Made by a program: the position numbers and the translations under genes. This document shows, piece after piece, positions 11,843 through 25,030 of a stretch of DNA of 64,000 nucleotides (the first letter of the stretch is position 1; each line of letters opens with the position of its first letter). The notes beneath the pieces are model-generated. The model had not been told where the DNA came from, ran no database searches, and saw only the letters and a program-made list of their open reading frames with translations. The stretch comes from Polytrichum commune (lineage: Eukaryota > Streptophyta > Polytrichopsida > Polytrichales > Polytrichaceae): NCBI GenBank assembly GCA_950295325.1, contig OX485807.1, forward strand, positions 43,182,440 through 43,246,439, in the 5' to 3' direction.

Positions 11843-12299
11843 ACATAAATAGCGGTCTTTACAAAAAACATAGGTAGAGGTAAAACGTTTTACATAAATA
11901 GCGGTCTTTGCAAAAAACATAGGTAGAGGTAAAACGTTTTACATAAATAGCGGTCTTTGCAAAAAACATAGGTAGAGGTAAAACGTTTTACATAAATAGC
12001 GGTCTTTGCAAAAAACATAGGTAGAGGTAAAACGTTTTACATAAATAGCGGTCTTTGCAAAAAACATAGGTAGAGGTAAAACGTTTTACATAAATAGCGG
12101 TCTTTGCAAAAAACATAGGTAGAGATAAAACGTTTTACATAAATAGCGGTTTTTGCAAAAAACATAGGTAGAGGTAAAACGTTTTACATAAATAGCGGTC
12201 TTTGCAAAAAAACATATTAGGTAGAGGTAAAACGTCTTTACATAAATAGCGGTCTTTGCAAAAAACATAGGTAGAGGTAAAACGTCTTTACATAAATAG
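11843..12299. repeat. Minisatellite, unit 49 bp, about ten copies
   Basis: Units starting 'acataaatagcggtc' begin at 11843, 11892, 11941, 11990, 12039, 12088, 12137, 12186, 12240 and 12290. Most copies are near-identical, and the last ones carry small insertions. Each unit contains the 14-bp palindrome GTAAAACGTTTTAC. Short open frames here are only repeats in translation. Confidence 0.95.
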
Positions 12300-13498
12300 T
12301 TACTTTTATAGTTACTTTTACTTCGCTTAGTAATATATAGTTACTTTTACTTAACAGTCCTCCTCGAAGGAATAAGTAACTAAAAATTTAATCTAGTGAT
12401 TGGTCTCTAGATTAGTGTGAAAAAGAACTCAAAAGATTAGTGTGAGGATGAGAACAAAACGTACGAAGATATTTGGAGAATCAATGAAACTTTGAGAGAA
12501 GTGTTATGTGAGAGCAAATTGATTGAAGGAAACAAAATTATCTCTCTCTCTCTCTTTCAAGCGGAAGCTATCTTTGATCTCCTCAAAAGGGAAATTATTA
12601 CTTACATATATTGAGTGATTGAGTGACAAAGACTTACTTGCATTATGAAAAAAACACTTTGTGCTCAACTCTTGAAATTAAGATAAAACTTATGATACAT
12701 GTGATGAAGATTATGTGACTTATGCATGAGTGTCATATTGATGTTATATTAAATACTTTCATTGGAATGATAATAAGAATGATATAGATAACATTGACAT
12801 TAATAAAACAAAGATTGATTGATTGATGACTTACAATTATCACATACATCACACTTATACTCCATAGCTAAAAATAAAAAAAATAAAAAAAACTGTATTG
12901 GAGTAGATACAAGATTAAAGGATGCGAAGGTGAATATCACAATAATGAGGTTGAAGAGGCATACCCTAGGGCTTATATACTACCTTCAGCTTTTGTGTGC
13001 AAAAGAAGTCAAAATATAGATAAAAATAAAAGTAAAAGATAAAAGATAAAGAATTGGTGGACGTTCGATATAGTCATGGACGATTCGAAGCTTTAAGATT
13101 ATAGTAATGATTTCTTTTCATTTAATAGTTATATAAATATAAATATATAAAAAATAGATTAAAAATAAAAATAACAAATAAAAGCCATCAAATTATAGAA
13201 ATAACTTTGTATAAAAATAAAAATATGAATAGAAGATAAAATATAAAGATAAAAGGTAAAGCATTGGTAGCCGTTCGACCCAAACATTACTCCGGATGAC
13301 CCTAATTTCCATTTAATTGATTCCGAAGTAGTGTAGACCATTTCATCAAAGATGATTTTAAACCCTTAACCTATAGGGGGTGGAGTTTTGTTTTAATGTT
13401 GGAGGTCTACAATCATGATATCTCTATCTTTAAGATAAGCGAAATTGATCTAAGATGATTAGTAAATTCAAATCTTACACACACCCATTTAATTATGA
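12300..13498. other. AT-rich non-coding DNA
   Basis: This is strongly AT-rich sequence with simple A/T runs (for example 12858-12896 and 13130-13260) and a short CT run near 12541. No gene or element ends are recognised. Confidence 0.5.
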
Positions 13499-13620
13499 AC
13501 CCGTATCCAGATGGTTTAGGTAGGACAACCCTAAACATTAGACCATGTTGCAGTGGTCCATATATTAATTAGATACAAGAAAAATGCCCAAATTAACGAA
13601 TGTAGTGATATTAGTGTTAC
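13499..13620. repeat. Direct repeat, left copy (about 105 bp, imperfect)
   Basis: It shares the core 'agaccatgttg..gtggtccatatat', flanked by 'atggttta.gtagga' and 'caaattaacga', with 16026-16135. I estimate roughly three quarters identity. The two copies bracket about 2.4 kb and could be remnants of the ends of a captured element. Confidence 0.6.
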
Positions 13621-16025
13621 TGTAGTAAGGATTTTAGGTGTGGGTTCAATCTCTCAAAAACCCCAGGGAAGACCAAATAAGTGTCAGGTGTAACTTTAGT
13701 GTGTCATTATAAGATTAATTGATAGATTGAAATGATTACAAACTGCTTTTAGTGGTCAATTAACTTAGAATTTACTTTCCCCTCTGCACTTAGGGTTCAC
13801 TTATGAGTAGTACTTAACTTATAAAGAGACTAAGTGTTCATAAAATAAATTAGCATTTTGTCATACTTAACAAAAGTCTAGTGACAAGTAACCGGGACCA
13901 AGTCTAAGCGTCTTAATCGGCCTAAGTGTCACGAGTCAAGTAACCAAGTGACGAGTATAGTTACCAGTAACAGTTCCAAGTGACGAGTCTGGGTGTGCCA
14001 AGGGAAGCGTCTGGACACATAAGCGACCAGTCAGGTTTAGGTTATATACCTGCCTTCCACGCTCATTCCAATCGATATGGGATAAGTTACGCCCAGCTCC
14101 CTCTTACAGCTTCTACTCCTACGCGCGTCTTCTTCTCGCGGCTGTTTCGCGGAACGAATTCCTTCACTCCTTCACAATCTGAGACACACTCCCAGCAGAC
14201 TCCATCCCTGCGAACGATTACTTCTACGAATTCTCATAGGCAAGTGGAAACTCATAATCAAACCCTCTTTATCTGTGAAAGCAAAGGTCTCCCAACAGAA
14301 ATGCTCACATTAACAACTCTCCCAGTTTTTGAGAAGAGGACTCTATTCGTTGTGCACAAATAAATTACACTGAGAAGATGAATTTTCCCCGTGGAGAGTG
14401 CACAGCTCTAATTCAAACACATTGACATTTATGAAAGATCTACATTCCTTTCCCAGGACTATACTTCACACGATTTCATCACAGTGCTCTCGTAACGAGT
14501 ACGAGGATAATTCTCTCCTGTCTCAGGAAGAATCCCTCACTTTCTGTTCGTTGTCTAAGTCAGATTCAAGATAATCTCTGAATCTTGATCCATGTATTAA
14601 TTTGAGACAAGAGAAGTTCTCAGTTCGCCAAAGCTGGTGACATATCCTCTTTCACAGAGATATGCACTACTCTTGCTCTCAATTTACATGATCCACATAG
14701 ACTCAGGTTAGGTAGTGGTAGCTCCTTTCTCAGGAGGTTCACAATCAGTTGAAACTTTGAAATTTCCTTCGCTTACTTAGTTGAATAAACCTCTCTCAGT
14801 CAAAGAGGATGATTTCCTGATCTACCCCCGGGTTGAATCGCTAATTTCCTTTCACAGGAAATTCCCGGAGTTTACATTCATACATAAATTCATTCACAAT
14901 GTGAGATTTAAGACGTCAAGTTCTCTCCTGATTATTCCCCAATAATATTTCAAGGTAGGGACACTTCTGTCTCTCCGTCCTCGATAAGATCACGGTAATT
15001 TCTCTCACCAATTTCACATACGGGGATGATACAGGTATTCACAGTGGAATTTCACATTCCATTTGTGGGACATTGACATGAATAATAATATTGAAGTTAG
15101 GATACTCCACTATGTCGCGCAGTTTCAGTTCTGTCTTACAACCACATAGGCTAAGACACACATGAGAGAGTAAAAATGCACTGGTCCATACAAAGTAAGA
15201 ATTCCTCAAATACTTTCCACTCAACCGAGATGTCACAATCAAATTCTATGACATGCTCGTTCTCATGAGTTTAAGATAACACTACCAAGCTTTTACTTCT
15301 TTTCACGGGAGTAGTGTAATTGAATTAATCACTGGATTCTTCCCAAACTAGGGATTTTCACTTGTTACACATCCACTTCATCTTGATGATTCAGAATCTT
15401 AAGAGACTATCCAAGAAATTATGGACTAACGTGTTCTCAGTACACACATAAGATTCTCACACAATTACATTCAAGAGTTTCACACCCTTAAATCCAATCC
15501 CACCCGAGTAACACAACATTCCACTTACACAGTCACCAACAACTTGTACAAATGATATATCCGAATGTACACTTTATATATTCAAAAGTATGATTTACAG
15601 TAAGTTCAAGGGTTTCACACCCTGGAGATAGGAGAGATGACAAAAACAGGTTCACTCTCTTCACGAGAGGAGGATCAAAAAAATTACACTGCCCTCCTTC
15701 GTGTCCTCTTCCTCCTTCCTCTTATCTCTTTCTGTCTCAAAAGGTGGTGTCCTACCCTAGCTAAGATACCAAGTGCTTTCCTATTTGTCACATGTTAATT
15801 ACATGTCCCCTGATATCTTCTAAACTATGGGCAACAAGGAAAATTTCTCTATTACTTGCATGTTTCCACTTCCGAGTGACTAATTGCCTAACATTTCACT
15901 ATTTTATTAGTCTCAAGTAATATTTGTCGTTCATTTACCTTCCGAGACTAAAATTTAGGCATTCTAGCCAAAAAATAGCACCACATTTACAATGTTGTTT
16001 TATTTCATTGCCTCGCGGGGAAACC
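13621..16025. other. Non-coding interior between direct repeats
   Basis: The longest open frame is 127 codons (13980-14363), with no recognisable domain and unremarkable codon use. No transposase or reverse-transcriptase motif is seen. It could be a decayed non-autonomous element. Confidence 0.4.
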
Positions 16026-16135
16026 CTAAACCCATATCAATATGGTTTATGTAGGAAGATCCAAACAATAGACCATGTTGTTGTGGTCCATATATCAAGT
16101 TGAGAGAAGGGGAAGTCTCAAATTAACGAGGTATT
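16026..16135. repeat. Direct repeat, right copy
   Basis: This is the partner of 13499-13620. It is followed by a GC-rich subterminal stretch (16140-16350, repeated 'gggcaaggcatcgggc') leading to the right end of the PIF/Harbinger element. Confidence 0.6.
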
Positions 16136-16365
16136 TTAGTATCCGGGCGGAGAACCGAAAGGGACCGGGCAAGGCATCGGGCACGGAATCGGTATCCGGG
16201 CAAGGCATCGGGCAAGGGGGTAATCCCGGGCGGGGGCCGGCCTCGAAGAAGGGCATGTACCCGAGCTAGTGGGCTCCAAAAATATGTCGGGTAAACCCAC
16301 ACTATGCCCGGGGTGCCACCGGTGCAATTATGCCCGGGGCGGTGCCCGGTCTAGTGGGGATGCTC

Positions 16366-18760
16366 TAACACTGTTTGTCATTCCTTGTGAAAAAATTTGG
16401 ACATTACAGATTTACAGTGATGCAATACTGTCACTTACTACGTGGTTTTTCATCAAAATTTCAATTATCCATGACAGTAATGCATTACGTAACTGTTGAA
16501 ATGCAAAATATACCAAAAATGGATGAACTATAAGTAAATTGGGTTGAGAGTATTCATAAACTTATTCATAAGAAGTGTCATTAGACATCACATTATTCAC
16601 ATCCATAACAGTGTTATGTGGGATTGACATTATTCCACATAATAGTCCCCATATTCAGATTGAATGTGAAAATATTTTGTGGCATACTGTCAGTCCCACA
16701 AAACACTGTTATGGATATGAATATTGTTATGGAAAAGTTACCACAATGACATAGAGTATCATAGGTAGTATGATTTCATTTTGGGTCATTGGGCCTTGGA
16801 TAGGCACTTTTAGCTCTACTCCCACTTTTCTTTATGATGTGTGTTCAAGGTCAAACGCATGACGCATGCAAGATGATTAAACTTTAACGTAGACGTGCCA
16901 AGTTCAACTTCTTATTTGAATCAGACACCTATACATGAGTGCTATGTGATGTGATGTGGTGTGATGTGGTGTGGCTTCAAAAACAGATACCAAAAAGACA
17001 TGTGATTACAAGAAATTGGACTACGTGCTCAAAATATGATAATTATTATAGGTTTGATAGGCAACATCATTGAGGGGGCTTATATGAACATTTAAAATCA
17101 TGAGAATCTCCACTTTCATAATGAATAAAATATTTAAATGAGCTCCAAAAACTTTGAGGAAAGCGGCTACAAACTCAATTAGGATTTGTTAACAATCTCG
17201 AACTACTTGCATGTTTCATATCCTAGGAAAATTGGGCTAGTAAGAGGAAGTAGCTATTTAAGACCCATCTACCTTAGCAAATAGATTTCAAGGCCATCGT
17301 AACCATTTTCCTCATCGTTGATTTTTGGAGCTCTGAATATGTTTCTCTTAGTTGTCATCACAATGAAGATTGTCTATGTTATTAATTGGTCATATAGCTC
17401 CCCTCAATTATGTTGACTTCTTAGCCTAGAATGGCTAACAAAATTTGAGCATTTAGTCCACTCTCTTTTTAACACATGTCTTTTTGATGCTTGTTCTTAG
17501 ATCCATACATAACCACACACCACTCAAATATAGGTGTCAAATTGAGATTATAAAATAAGGCCCGCTCATCTTAAGGTATGTGGTCGTATGTGATTGTTGT
17601 TCTTGATCAAAACCCAACTATATGGCAAGGCTCGTAAACGACATTATAACCCGTAAACGACTCGTTGACTCAAAAATAGCATCAAAATTTCCAAATGAGT
17701 GGATTGAAGTCTAGCTAGAATGAATCAACCCTCAATCATATTTTGTTTTGAATGGAGCCCCTTCATCCACAAAGAATGAGGTTATGCAAACACCACGAAT
17801 GCCTAGAGAACATGTGCCCAAATGCGACATGGCCCGTCAAATGGAACAATACTTGGGATCACACCTCATGTTTACGGTGACCAAGGCTGACGACGTCCTT
17901 AGGTCATGTCCGGGTGATCTTTTATTCCGAGTGGATGCCTGCCCTCGACTCAACATTGAAATCCCCTTGTTAGTCAAGTGTCTACTATATATCGCCAGCT
18001 TCCTCACTCGAGAAACTTCACCCATGAGAAAGTGCAGTGGTGCTTTCCACAAGGGTGTTGTTTCCATGCACTCTTCTTGGGGTACGTGAGAAAGGTGCGA
18101 GTGTGTGGAAATCTCGACCATGCACGGCCGCCAAAATATTTATTTGTAGGTAACTAGAAATTTTTTAAAGACCGGATTCAAGAACAACTATAGCTGACTA
18201 GACAATTTTGCAAGGAGGTGTTATACATTCGAAGAAGTTCCGCTTCGTGGGTCGCTTCGGTTCGAGGTCTCAAGTATGCTCATGTCACTGGGGGTCGTCG
18301 AGAAACGCCTTTATACGATCACTCACACTGTTGGGCTCCGGAAAAAAAAACCTCCGTGTAACACTACCAACACTAGAAAGGATATGTAGTGTTTGATAAC
18401 CGTATGAAAGTAGGTAACAATAAATGTGAACTCAAACACTAAATATCAACTATGGTAATATGTGGAAGTTACATGTTTGAATTTAGTGTTAGTAAAGATA
18501 TAAAATCCATGTTTCACATGAAGGAAGGTGGCAGTAGGGAACGTGGCGGCACATTTATGTCTAACACTAATTGTCAAGGAATTGAAAATTAGTGTTGAGC
18601 AGGGTAGGGTGGTAACAACATTAAAAAAAATCAAATATTATGTATCATTTTTAGTGTAGTGACACTACAACACTACAATAGGATTTTGTGAACGGGTTGT
18701 ACTCAGCTTTGGTGTTATATATATATATATATATAAACTATAGTTGACTAGATTTTTTGA
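16366..18760. other. Non-coding unit DNA, copy A
   Basis: No supported gene is seen. The longest frames (17748-18089 plus strand and 17837-18121 minus strand) match no family I know, and the copy B counterpart lacks the same start. A MITE-like stretch near 18350-18670 has CACTAC/GTAGTG-rich ends. It also shares a patch ('tgtgaactcaaacactaaat') with 49105-49250 inside the 16.9-kb element. Confidence 0.5.
18716..18735. repeat. (TA)10 microsatellite
   Basis: A perfect TA run of 20 bases. The copy B counterpart at 39837-39872 has 18 units. Confidence 0.95.
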
Positions 18761-18764
18761 CAAA
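18761..18764. other. Empty insertion site of the 16.9-kb element in copy A
   Basis: A single CAAA lies in 'tttttgacaaaccaaattt'. Copy B has CAAA at both 39898-39901 and 56789-56792, with the element between. Confidence 0.9.
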
Positions 18765-21462
18765 CCAAATTTAAAACAACTATAGTTAACTACATTTTTT
18801 GGTAGGTCAAATATTGAACAACTATAGTTACAAAAGGCAACTAGTTTACTAATAGTTGAAGTAGTTGGTTAGTTGTCCAACTTCTTAAATATTTGCATCT
18901 AATATCTCATTTTGTCATATAATTGGTAGTCAAAAAATTTCCATGTCCCATTGTGGTTACATAGTGGCATTCCTTTGTTCTATTCATCTTAGTCATGTTG
19001 TGACACCTTTTGCATAAGATTAAGTGTTTTCCAAAATAAAATTATTGTGATTATGTCTAAGGGCCACTTCCACACAAGCCAAGAGCCCTGACCATGAAAT
19101 TGTGAGAGCTCAAAAGAAGTGTCCAAAGGTTGTTCCAAGACACTCTCCAAAATAATGTAGTGTGGTCACGGGCTCTCGAGTGTAGTGTGAAGTCATATGT
19201 GACTAGGCATGTAGGGTCCTCACACATGATATATATAATAAATCAACGGTTGTGAGATTTCGGAGTGCCATGGTCTCCTGGTTTTGTGGTTAGGCCTACC
19301 TCCAAGAGGTGGTTTTTGAAGATAGTCCAAGTGACCATGAAACATGATCCATACGATGCCATGTAGGAATCCATGTAGACTTTTGTAGTCTAGTTTTTGG
19401 TTACAAATAAACTCAGGGAAATACTCAGGGAAGACTTAAAAGATGATTTATGTATCATCTAGGTATCACATATAAGTTTTATTAGGACAACAGAAGGTTA
19501 TTTCCCTTGAATTCTGATTCAAGATAACAATTTAAAGTATGACTGAGGGATGGTAACTTAGGAATCTCTCTATGTCAGTACATGCAATTGTGGCGGTCAC
19601 TCATCTCCCTCTTATTATCCGCGTAATAGTCTGGCAATGAATTCATTTTAATTGGACCAAGTGTGGTGCACAAGCATAGGCACAACCATCGGCAATTGTC
19701 TCGCAAGAAGATCTCCTTTAAGTCTTTCTTACCCAAGCCAAAGGCACTTTGGTATGGGCAATAGTCTTTTATTTTTATATATATATATATATGTGTTGCA
19801 TTTTCAAGGGCTTGAAAAAATACATGCAAAGCTTTTCACTAGAAGCAAGTTTTTTTTTCATATATATCCTTAAGGCGATAATACAATTAAGTTGTAAATT
19901 TTGTTCTTTATTAGTAAATCTCGAGAGGCATACGAACCAAGGGCCTGACCCTACTTATTCTTTGTGATGTGTCCCCTTCTCTTCCACATATCATAGCCTT
20001 GACCACGTAACCTTTCACTCCCATCAGGCTACTAACTTTTCAAGTTCATTTCATCCTAGCGTATCCACTTCACATGAAAGGTTGCACGCACAATTACAAA
20101 TGCATACTACAATGACATCAAATCACTATAATTCACCTAGTTGTAAATTCCCTAGGTTATGATCTCATACTTATTCTACAATCTGAAACACTCATCTCCC
20201 AACATGGCTTCGTATATAGACTGTAATCCTCACCTTACTATTTAGAGTTGTTTCCTCAAGTCAATAAGTTATAGCACGGCCGCCAATTCTTGCAAAGACC
20301 ACATATTCTTATTAGCATTCACCACGTTAATTCCTTTAGTTTGACATAAGTAAATTTGCACTGGAGTCTCATGAATTTGCCTCTCTTTATAGTCTTACTC
20401 TAATGATGTTAGGCAATAGCGTGTAGCGTTCTCATGATCCTAAATTTCTACATAGGGTGAGGCTATAGTCTAAATTAGAAGTTACCCACCAATACGAAGG
20501 AAGGAGATGATGATATATAACATGACATTCAATCTCCAGTACAATCACCCTGGATGTTTCTTCTCCAATTATTATAAGGCAACAATCTTATTTCGTAAAA
20601 CACTCGAAACACAATATTGCAGGATCCAGTACAATCACACTGGATAACCTTAATTAATCCATATTAGCAGACAATTGCCTTGCAATTTACACATGCCACA
20701 TGTAGTTAAGGTTTTAGCTAGGGCTCAAACCAACCCAAAAAAACACAACCCAAGGACTAGGTCTCTAGGAAGACTAAACTATTGTTTATAAGGATTAATG
20801 TCACATTGGATTAAGGTTCTCATAACAATCTAGGTCTTTTATTCCTTTAATTCCTCTTTATCAAGCTTAACTTCCACTCTTATGGTTCATTGGTGCTTTG
20901 AGTTGTGTGTGGGTTTGTCCTATCTCACGACTCCTATCACTCTAATTTCATGCTTTCTAATTATGTCGTGAAGCTCAACAACTTTGGCAATAATATTTTC
21001 GTATCTTGGCAATAGTCTTCCAATGGATTTTTATCCTATTGGGGTTAGTATCTTTTTTCTTTAATAACATAATAATGCAATGCCATCAAGAGTTGAATAG
21101 TTCAACACAATAGTTCAATTAGTTATCTTACTTATATTAATAATTCTTCATAAACTTATCTCATTCATGAACCATCACACATAACCTCTTGGTATGTAAT
21201 CTCTGCACAATTCAAGATAAAACAAACATACATGGCTATATTTTGTATTAGCATATTACTTAATTAGCCAAGTGTTAATCATGTTAACAAGATAGGCAAT
21301 ATTAATCACTAATTTCTCAATTCATCATTTCAATGTCAAGTGACAAATTCACATATTAACTAATGATGATTGCTACACTCTCAGCTCACACTTCTTTCAC
21401 TTTCACGGTTAGCATGTTCCTGATATCATCATCAAACTACACTTATCTCCACTCTGATAGCA

Positions 21463-21519
21463 CTCTCTCTCTCTCTCTGCCACTCACTCATGCAGAACCT
21501 CTCTCTCTCTCTCTCTCTC
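21463..21519. repeat. CT microsatellites
   Basis: Two CT runs (21463-21478 and 21499-21519) are separated by about 20 bases. Confidence 0.9.
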
Positions 21520-22814
21520 ATGGCGATAGTCTTTATCCCTAGCACCTAACATCCAAGTTGCATCGCAACCCTCTGGCATTCCCTCACATAATTGTACTCT
21601 TGGCTGTATGTTTTCTTCCTTACTGGCTCTCGACAACATAAATTGGGTTAGTTTTTTATACGGCCTTCTAGTATTCTCTCTCTATCTCTGAACTCTATTA
21701 AACGATAGTCTGGTTTCCTCCTCACCAACCTACCCCTCTCCCTTCTGAAATATATTCACTTGCACCTTCTCTATAAACTGATTATTCTCATACATTTGAT
21801 TCTTTGAACTCCCACTCATACTGTTGATTTGTTCCCTCTCTTCCAACTGCTTAAAATATGCATTTTTTCCATACAGGTTGTTACTCTCACACACCTACAT
21901 CTTTGATACATCAAAATAACTCAATTTCAATATGGCTACAACCTTATTACAATGTATAGCTTTACTCTATCACAAAGATGAAACAATGTTATTCAATCTA
22001 CGGCATTCGGTTGATCCTACACATTCCTCGTTGATTGCGACTACTCTAGCCTATGGCCCGAATAGATTCTTTGATTATGGCATGTCTCCTCCCTGTGGCA
22101 ATAGTCTCTTATCCTACAACTCTCTGAGACGGTTGTAACTCCTTCCTAACGTTATTCGGTTGCTAAAACCGCTACTAAGGTCTTTTCATCTAAATATAGT
22201 CCAACATTTTCATTTACTCTTCAAAAAACTCGGTTCAAAAAGTCTTGTTTTGGACTATAGCCCAAAAATTTGCTCTTCACCACAAGACAACACTCAAAGG
22301 CAATATGCTTTCAATCACTTTACTCTAGTGGCCTCCACATCCAAGTTGAATCTTCAAAGTATGAAAAGATAGAATAATAGCACCAACATTTTCTACATCC
22401 CAATCATATATATATTTGGAAAGGAAGTTCCTAATAGATACGAGCCATCATGTTCCTTCTTGCTAGACTATAGCCTTTCCTATTACCGCTTTTGATATCT
22501 CAAGACAATATCCTATTCATCACTTCCTAGACTAGAAATTTCCAATCCATCTCCGGTCCTTTTCACACTTACTTTTAAATTCTTCTACAAAAACAAAAAA
22601 TAACATTACAACTTTACATCCATCTTGCATTCACTTACTCCAATGGTCCCTATAAGCGTAGTTTGAAGGGAAACTTAAACCGGCTCCACCTTTTCCACCA
22701 AAGAGAGTGTTTGAAGTGCAGTGGTCACATGCCCTCAATGTCATGTATGAATGGCCCTCAATTTGTCAGAGAAATGTTAGCAACAATTTTTATGACCCAT
22801 TGTGGTTATTGTGC

Positions 22815-22990
22815 AGTCTGCATGAAGACTTGTTCATTGGACTAGAATGTTGAGGTTTCATCAATAACCAGGTAGTAGTTCTTAAACTTGAACTACACGA
22901 GCTCCGCCAGTCCCACCAAACATGCCATAACCATTTTTGGGATTCCAGCGCTGGAGGTGCTTGTGGAGATTTGTGCTAGATTACTAGAAT
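22815..22990. repeat. Dispersed internal repeat, member 1
   Basis: It contains 'actacacgagctccgccag', then 'ggtgcttgtggagatttg' and 'tgctagatt'. Related blocks lie at 23520-23735 and 24900-25030. A linked patch ('gggcaatcc' plus A-run plus 'ccgg') recurs at 23183-23225 and 25213-25255. Together these suggest an old duplication of about 2 kb inside the unit. Confidence 0.7.
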
Positions 22991-23519
22991 TCCGCCCATG
23001 TAGATTGTTATTGTTTGAATGAGATGTTCAACTCAAACCTCTGGAGGTTCATAGTGGAAAAGCAAGCTTATAAATTACTTTCCTAGAATTCTTCATAAGC
23101 GGCAACAAGCACATACCGTTACCAAGACTTTCGTCTCCAAAAATAAGTTCCCCACGGCACGCTCCTGCTTTGAAGGTTATTAGATGGGGCCCGTAAAGGG
23201 CAATCCAAAAAAAAGATACGCCGGAAGGTGTACACAGTGCACGGTATTCTTTAGTAAAAGGCGAAAGAATAGTTCGCTCTGTGTTGAGCACCCGGCTACG
23301 TTAATTGTGGGCTATCAAGCACATTAATATAGGCGGACACTTCGGAACAACCTCGTACCAACGGTATGGGGCAATGTGGTCTCCAGTTCGGAGACCTCTG
23401 CCACTTGGTGTCTTTTCATATCTTTAGGATCAAAGGTTTGGTGGAGAGGAAGTTAAAGCTGCTTTTGGAGATTGGCACTGCACATATACATTATTTGATG
23501 GTATGCTGAGTTCCTATGT

Positions 23520-23735
23520 ATTCTGCATTGACATAGATTCACTGGACTACAATGTCGAGGGTTTAGTCAAACGACAAGGTATTTCTTGAATGTGACGAAC
23601 GTGACGAGCCCCAATCCCACCAATTTAACGTGTGAGGGCCAATTTTGTGATTGTTGTATAAAGGCATGTCTGCTTTCGATGGGTGACTGTTAAGATTGAC
23701 GTTGTGTACATTCGTGCTAGATTGATTGGAACTCA
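23520..23735. repeat. Dispersed internal repeat, member 2
   Basis: This is the most diverged member. It shares 'ttctgcat', 'cactggactacaatgt', 'gacgagccccaatcccacc' and 'tcgtgctagattgat' with the blocks at 22815 and 24900. Confidence 0.55.
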
Positions 23736-24899
23736 ACACATGAAGGTCGTCGTTGTGTGGAGGGCATGGCTAATGGAGAGATCACTTAGGTCAGGAACAT
23801 AAAGAGAGACCTTGAAGACGATGAACAATTAAATCAGACACAATCTGAATATATTTGCTGACCCAAGTCGCTTGAAAGCAAGCTTATAATTTGAACTTAT
23901 ATGAGCCCATCCCCGATGAGGTCAACATCAGGAGCTCACCAAGGACATGTAGTCAAACACTTACATGCTACTGTGATTATAAAACTGTCGCTAGTCACAA
24001 TCCAAGGTTTCAAGTTTGTCATCGCGATTCATTGCAAAGTAACAATTTGGTCACGAGATGTCTCGTTTGTACAACCTCTGGCCTGCACAAGTTGCATAAA
24101 CCATGTTTCATAATGGGAGTCCGGTGAGGTTGAGCTTGCAGAAAAAGATCATGTATGAGGATTAGCAACACCAAGACACCTCATTCCTCCCCGTCTTCTG
24201 GGGACTTTTCACTTGCCAGCCCCCCGTTAGAGTCGCCTGATCTTCTTCCTCCTTACGAGGCTTTGTCTCCGCCTTCTTGGATGCTACCTCAATCTAAGGC
24301 TTCAGCTTGCCTTATGGTTCTGTTTTGGAAGTTTTGATGTAGGCCTTGCGTCCAGTTTGCTAGCGTGGACTGCTGGCCCTGCCCAAAAGCCCAGTTGATT
24401 GAAGAAACGAGAGATAGAAACTACAATTTAATGGCATCTAAATTCATATGGGCATAGTTTTGCAAGTCACAAAACTCCAATTTCTTAGTATTAGGAACTA
24501 TTTGGTGCGCAATCTTTGAAGTTGAAAAAAAACTCTTGAGGTCAAGAGAACCTACTCCGTAAGCCTCAAATCATGTGTTGGATGTGAAGCTTTTGCCATC
24601 AGGAGCCTTGCATTGTTGTCGAAAGGTCTGGCGCTCCAAAGTGTGTCAAGTCTGCACCAGTTTCTCCTCGATTGCCCCCACAATTTCCGTGCACATTCCC
24701 CGACTCGATGGTAAAAACCAAAGGAGTCTCAGATTCCCAGATCACCAAAACAGTCTGAGAATCCAACCCAATAGGGAACCTCAAGACGGCAAGAAAAGGC
24801 TGATGGTTTAATATTGTATGAACGACTGTAGTGTGGTACAAGACCTTTAAAAAGGAAAGATCTGTGGATGAACAGGTCTGCGAGTACCGTAACTATTTA

Positions 24900-25030
24900 T
24901 CCCACACATTTCTTAAGCATGATGAACTACACGAGCTCCGCCAGTCTCACCAAACCTGCCTTGACCATTTCCATGATTCGAGCGTGTGTGCCTGAGGTGC
25001 TTGTGGAGATTTGTGCTAGATTGATCAGTC
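24900..25030. repeat. Dispersed internal repeat, member 3
   Basis: It shares 'actacacgagctccgccag' and 'ggtgcttgtggagatttg' with member 1, with about 20 percent differences over roughly 110 bases. Confidence 0.7.

Larger units (their letters stand above)
8203..16365. mobile_element. PIF/Harbinger-type DNA transposon, no transposase found
   Basis: The boundaries come from comparison with the empty site in copy B (37493-37495). The left end is GAGTGTCCCCACCAG and the right end, read inwards, is GAGCATCCCCACTAG. They match at 12 of 15 positions and all three differences are transitions. Both flanks carry TAA (8200-8202 and 16366-16368), where copy B has one TAA. A TAA/TTA duplication and GAGCATC-type ends are typical of plant PIF/Harbinger elements. 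The interior has an ORF1-like Myb/SANT gene near the left end but no DDE transposase frame. Most of it is satellite and AT-rich filler, so it is probably non-autonomous. Confidence 0.88.

Noticed and set aside
12086-12268. 60-codon minus-strand frame
   Set aside because: It is the 49-bp minisatellite in translation.
13397-16135. LTR retrotransposon between the direct repeats
   Set aside because: The repeats are only about 105 bp and about 75 percent alike, there is no primer-binding site I can support, and there is no gag or pol sequence.
17748-18089. 113-codon plus-strand gene
   Set aside because: The copy B counterpart lacks the same open start, no domain is recognised, and the antisense frame is equally open.
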